Assembly (NCBI GenBank): GCA_005878685.1
Contig: VBLN01000068.1
Coordinates: 1-5,956, forward strand
Direction: 5' to 3'
Length of the DNA stretch: 5,956 nt
Source of the DNA: Deltaproteobacteria bacterium
Lineage (GTDB): Bacteria > Desulfobacterota > Binatia > UBA9968
Shown: positions 5,098-5,956 of the stretch, piece by piece
Numbering within the stretch: position 1 is the stretch's first letter
Layout of the letters: every line of letters starts with the position of its first letter
Made by a program: the position numbers and the translations under genes
Notes under the pieces: model-generated
What the model was told of the DNA's origin: nothing
Database searches by the model: none
The model's input: the letters and a program-made list of their open reading frames with translations, nothing else

Positions 5098-5955
5098 TTA
5101 ACGGAAGCGAACAACGCGGAGTCCTTTGTCGGAAAAGAATCGTTCGAGAGCCTTAGGTATTTGGCTATCTGTGAGGAGTAAGGAACGGTTAGGCACAAAA
5201 AAGCCGGCAACGGTCAAAACCATTTTATCTCCAGCCTTACCCTCCGTTGTGGGAAAACGGTGCTGCTGGTAAGTCGTCTGCTCTCCAATCGACTCTAGGA
5301 GACGAGAGATCAGGTCTCGAGATGAAACAGTCTGCAAATCCAACTCGATCGCTCTCACTTTTTCCGTTGACTGCAATGTCTTTTTCGCTTCGTCTCCCAC
5401 GCGATGAAAGAGAAGAGCCATCTTCTTCCCGCCAAATTCAAATAATCTATCTATGGTAATTTCTATCGAGATCCCCTCTCGCAAAGGAAGGGACATCTGA
5501 CGGTTGGCTGAGAAGGGAATCTGGCAGAGTTTAAAAAACGCATCCACCAAAGCATTCTTCTCAGCAGGCCACGATTCGATCTGAGTCTCCAGAATGGGTT
5601 GTCTGCTCTCTAGAGAAGCCGAACCTGAGGAGAAGGACTGCGGCAGCAGAATTTCCTTCAGAGTCAATCCCTTGACTGAGAGATACTCTTTCAGATAGTC
5701 AGGGGTCTTGCTGGAAGCCTCAACCAAGCTGATGACAAGCATTTCGGGAGTTCCGCTATTACTGTCAGGGGTTGTCACCATCCAGTCCCCTTTGACCATG
5801 ACGCCCACTCCCGCATCTTGCATGACGACGGGTCGGTTCGGTGGCAAGGATTGAAATCCTAGGCGAGACAGCAGACCGCTGACAGTTTCTTGAAGAGAGA
5901 TTCCCGGCTTTGCGGTCACAATGCGCGTGGTGGAATTTCTCCCCTCTATTTTGGT
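5098..5955 (-). CDS. Unrecognised modular protein, N-terminus outside window
   Basis: I do not recognise this family. The frame is open from the right edge (5955) to a TAA at 5098, giving 285 visible residues. A GTG at 5919 could start a 273-residue form, but it has no good ribosome binding site and the open codons before it read like ordinary protein, so truncation by the window is more likely. Counting from that GTG, three stretches share one plan: an amphipathic helix (LQETVSGLLSRLGF at 9-22, NALVDAFFKLCQIPF at 122-136, RDLISRLLESIGE at 201-213), then a strand-rich part, a second helix and a final strand (YLSVKGLTLKEI, TEKVRAIELDL, FFSDKGLRVVRF). This suggests diverged repeats of about 75-85 residues. 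No signal peptide or membrane segment is visible in the part present. tRNA-Arg follows after 38 bases. Confidence 0.8.
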   Translation of the reverse strand, partial: TKIEGRNSTTRIVTAKPGISLQETVSGLLSRLGFQSLPPNRPVVMQDAGVGVMVKGDWMVTTPDSNSGTPEMLVISLVEASSKTPDYLKEYLSVKGLTLKEILLPQSFSSGSASLESRQPILETQIESWPAEKNALVDAFFKLCQIPFSANRQMSLPLREGISIEITIDRLFEFGGKKMALLFHRVGDEAKKTLQSTEKVRAIELDLQTVSSRDLISRLLESIGEQTTYQQHRFPTTEGKAGDKMVLTVAGFFVPNRSLLLTDSQIPKALERFFSDKGLRVVRFR

Positions 5956-5956
5956 T

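Noticed and set aside
1..5956. CRISPR array, insertion sequence, toxin-antitoxin or defence cassette
   Set aside because: No regularly spaced repeats, transposase motifs, terminal inverted repeats or recognisable toxin/antitoxin or defence proteins were found on either strand.

Overview
The window is ordinary-looking bacterial chromosome of mid GC content. It probably comes from a Gram-negative or other didermal lineage, because it carries an exported DUF4124/SLT-type lytic transglycosylase and a secreted polysaccharide-lyase-like protein. The mix resembles what is found in delta-proteobacteria, Nitrospirota or NC10-like groups, but nothing here fixes the taxon. All genes but one are on the minus strand, so the text below follows minus-strand transcription, from high to low coordinates.

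Region 1 (5956 to about 4737): the 3' part of a gene entering from outside the window encodes an unrecognised protein that seems to be built of about three diverged ~75-85-residue modules. A tRNA-Arg(UCG) follows 38 bases downstream. Next, behind a very strong ribosome binding site, is a 50-codon gene for a DUF4177-like mini-protein.

Region 2 (about 4736 to 3050): the only plus-strand gene encodes an exported protein of about 481 residues that looks like an alginate-lyase-type alpha/alpha-toroid enzyme. It faces away from mutT. Between the two 5' ends lie an AT-rich leader and a perfect 12-bp hairpin.

Region 3 (3026 to 941): mutT (Nudix), its probable terminator, a spacer of about 290 bases with a good promoter, then slt and pgsA in tight tandem, tRNA-Gly(GCC), and a strong intrinsic terminator. 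pgsA followed by tRNA-Gly(GCC) is the same neighbour pair as E. coli pgsA-glyW.

Region 4 (880 to 1): galT has its own good promoter but is broken. A deletion of about 32 bases removes the catalytic His-Pro-His segment and shifts the frame. Both halves are otherwise well conserved, and the gene runs off the left edge.

Most genes are unlinked housekeeping functions: phospholipid synthesis, cell-wall turnover, nucleotide-pool sanitation, tRNAs and galactose metabolism. I see no CRISPR array, insertion sequence, phage gene or defence cassette. The observations most worth a second look are the galT active-site deletion, the modular unknown protein, the tiny DUF4177-like gene, and the isolated lyase-like gene.
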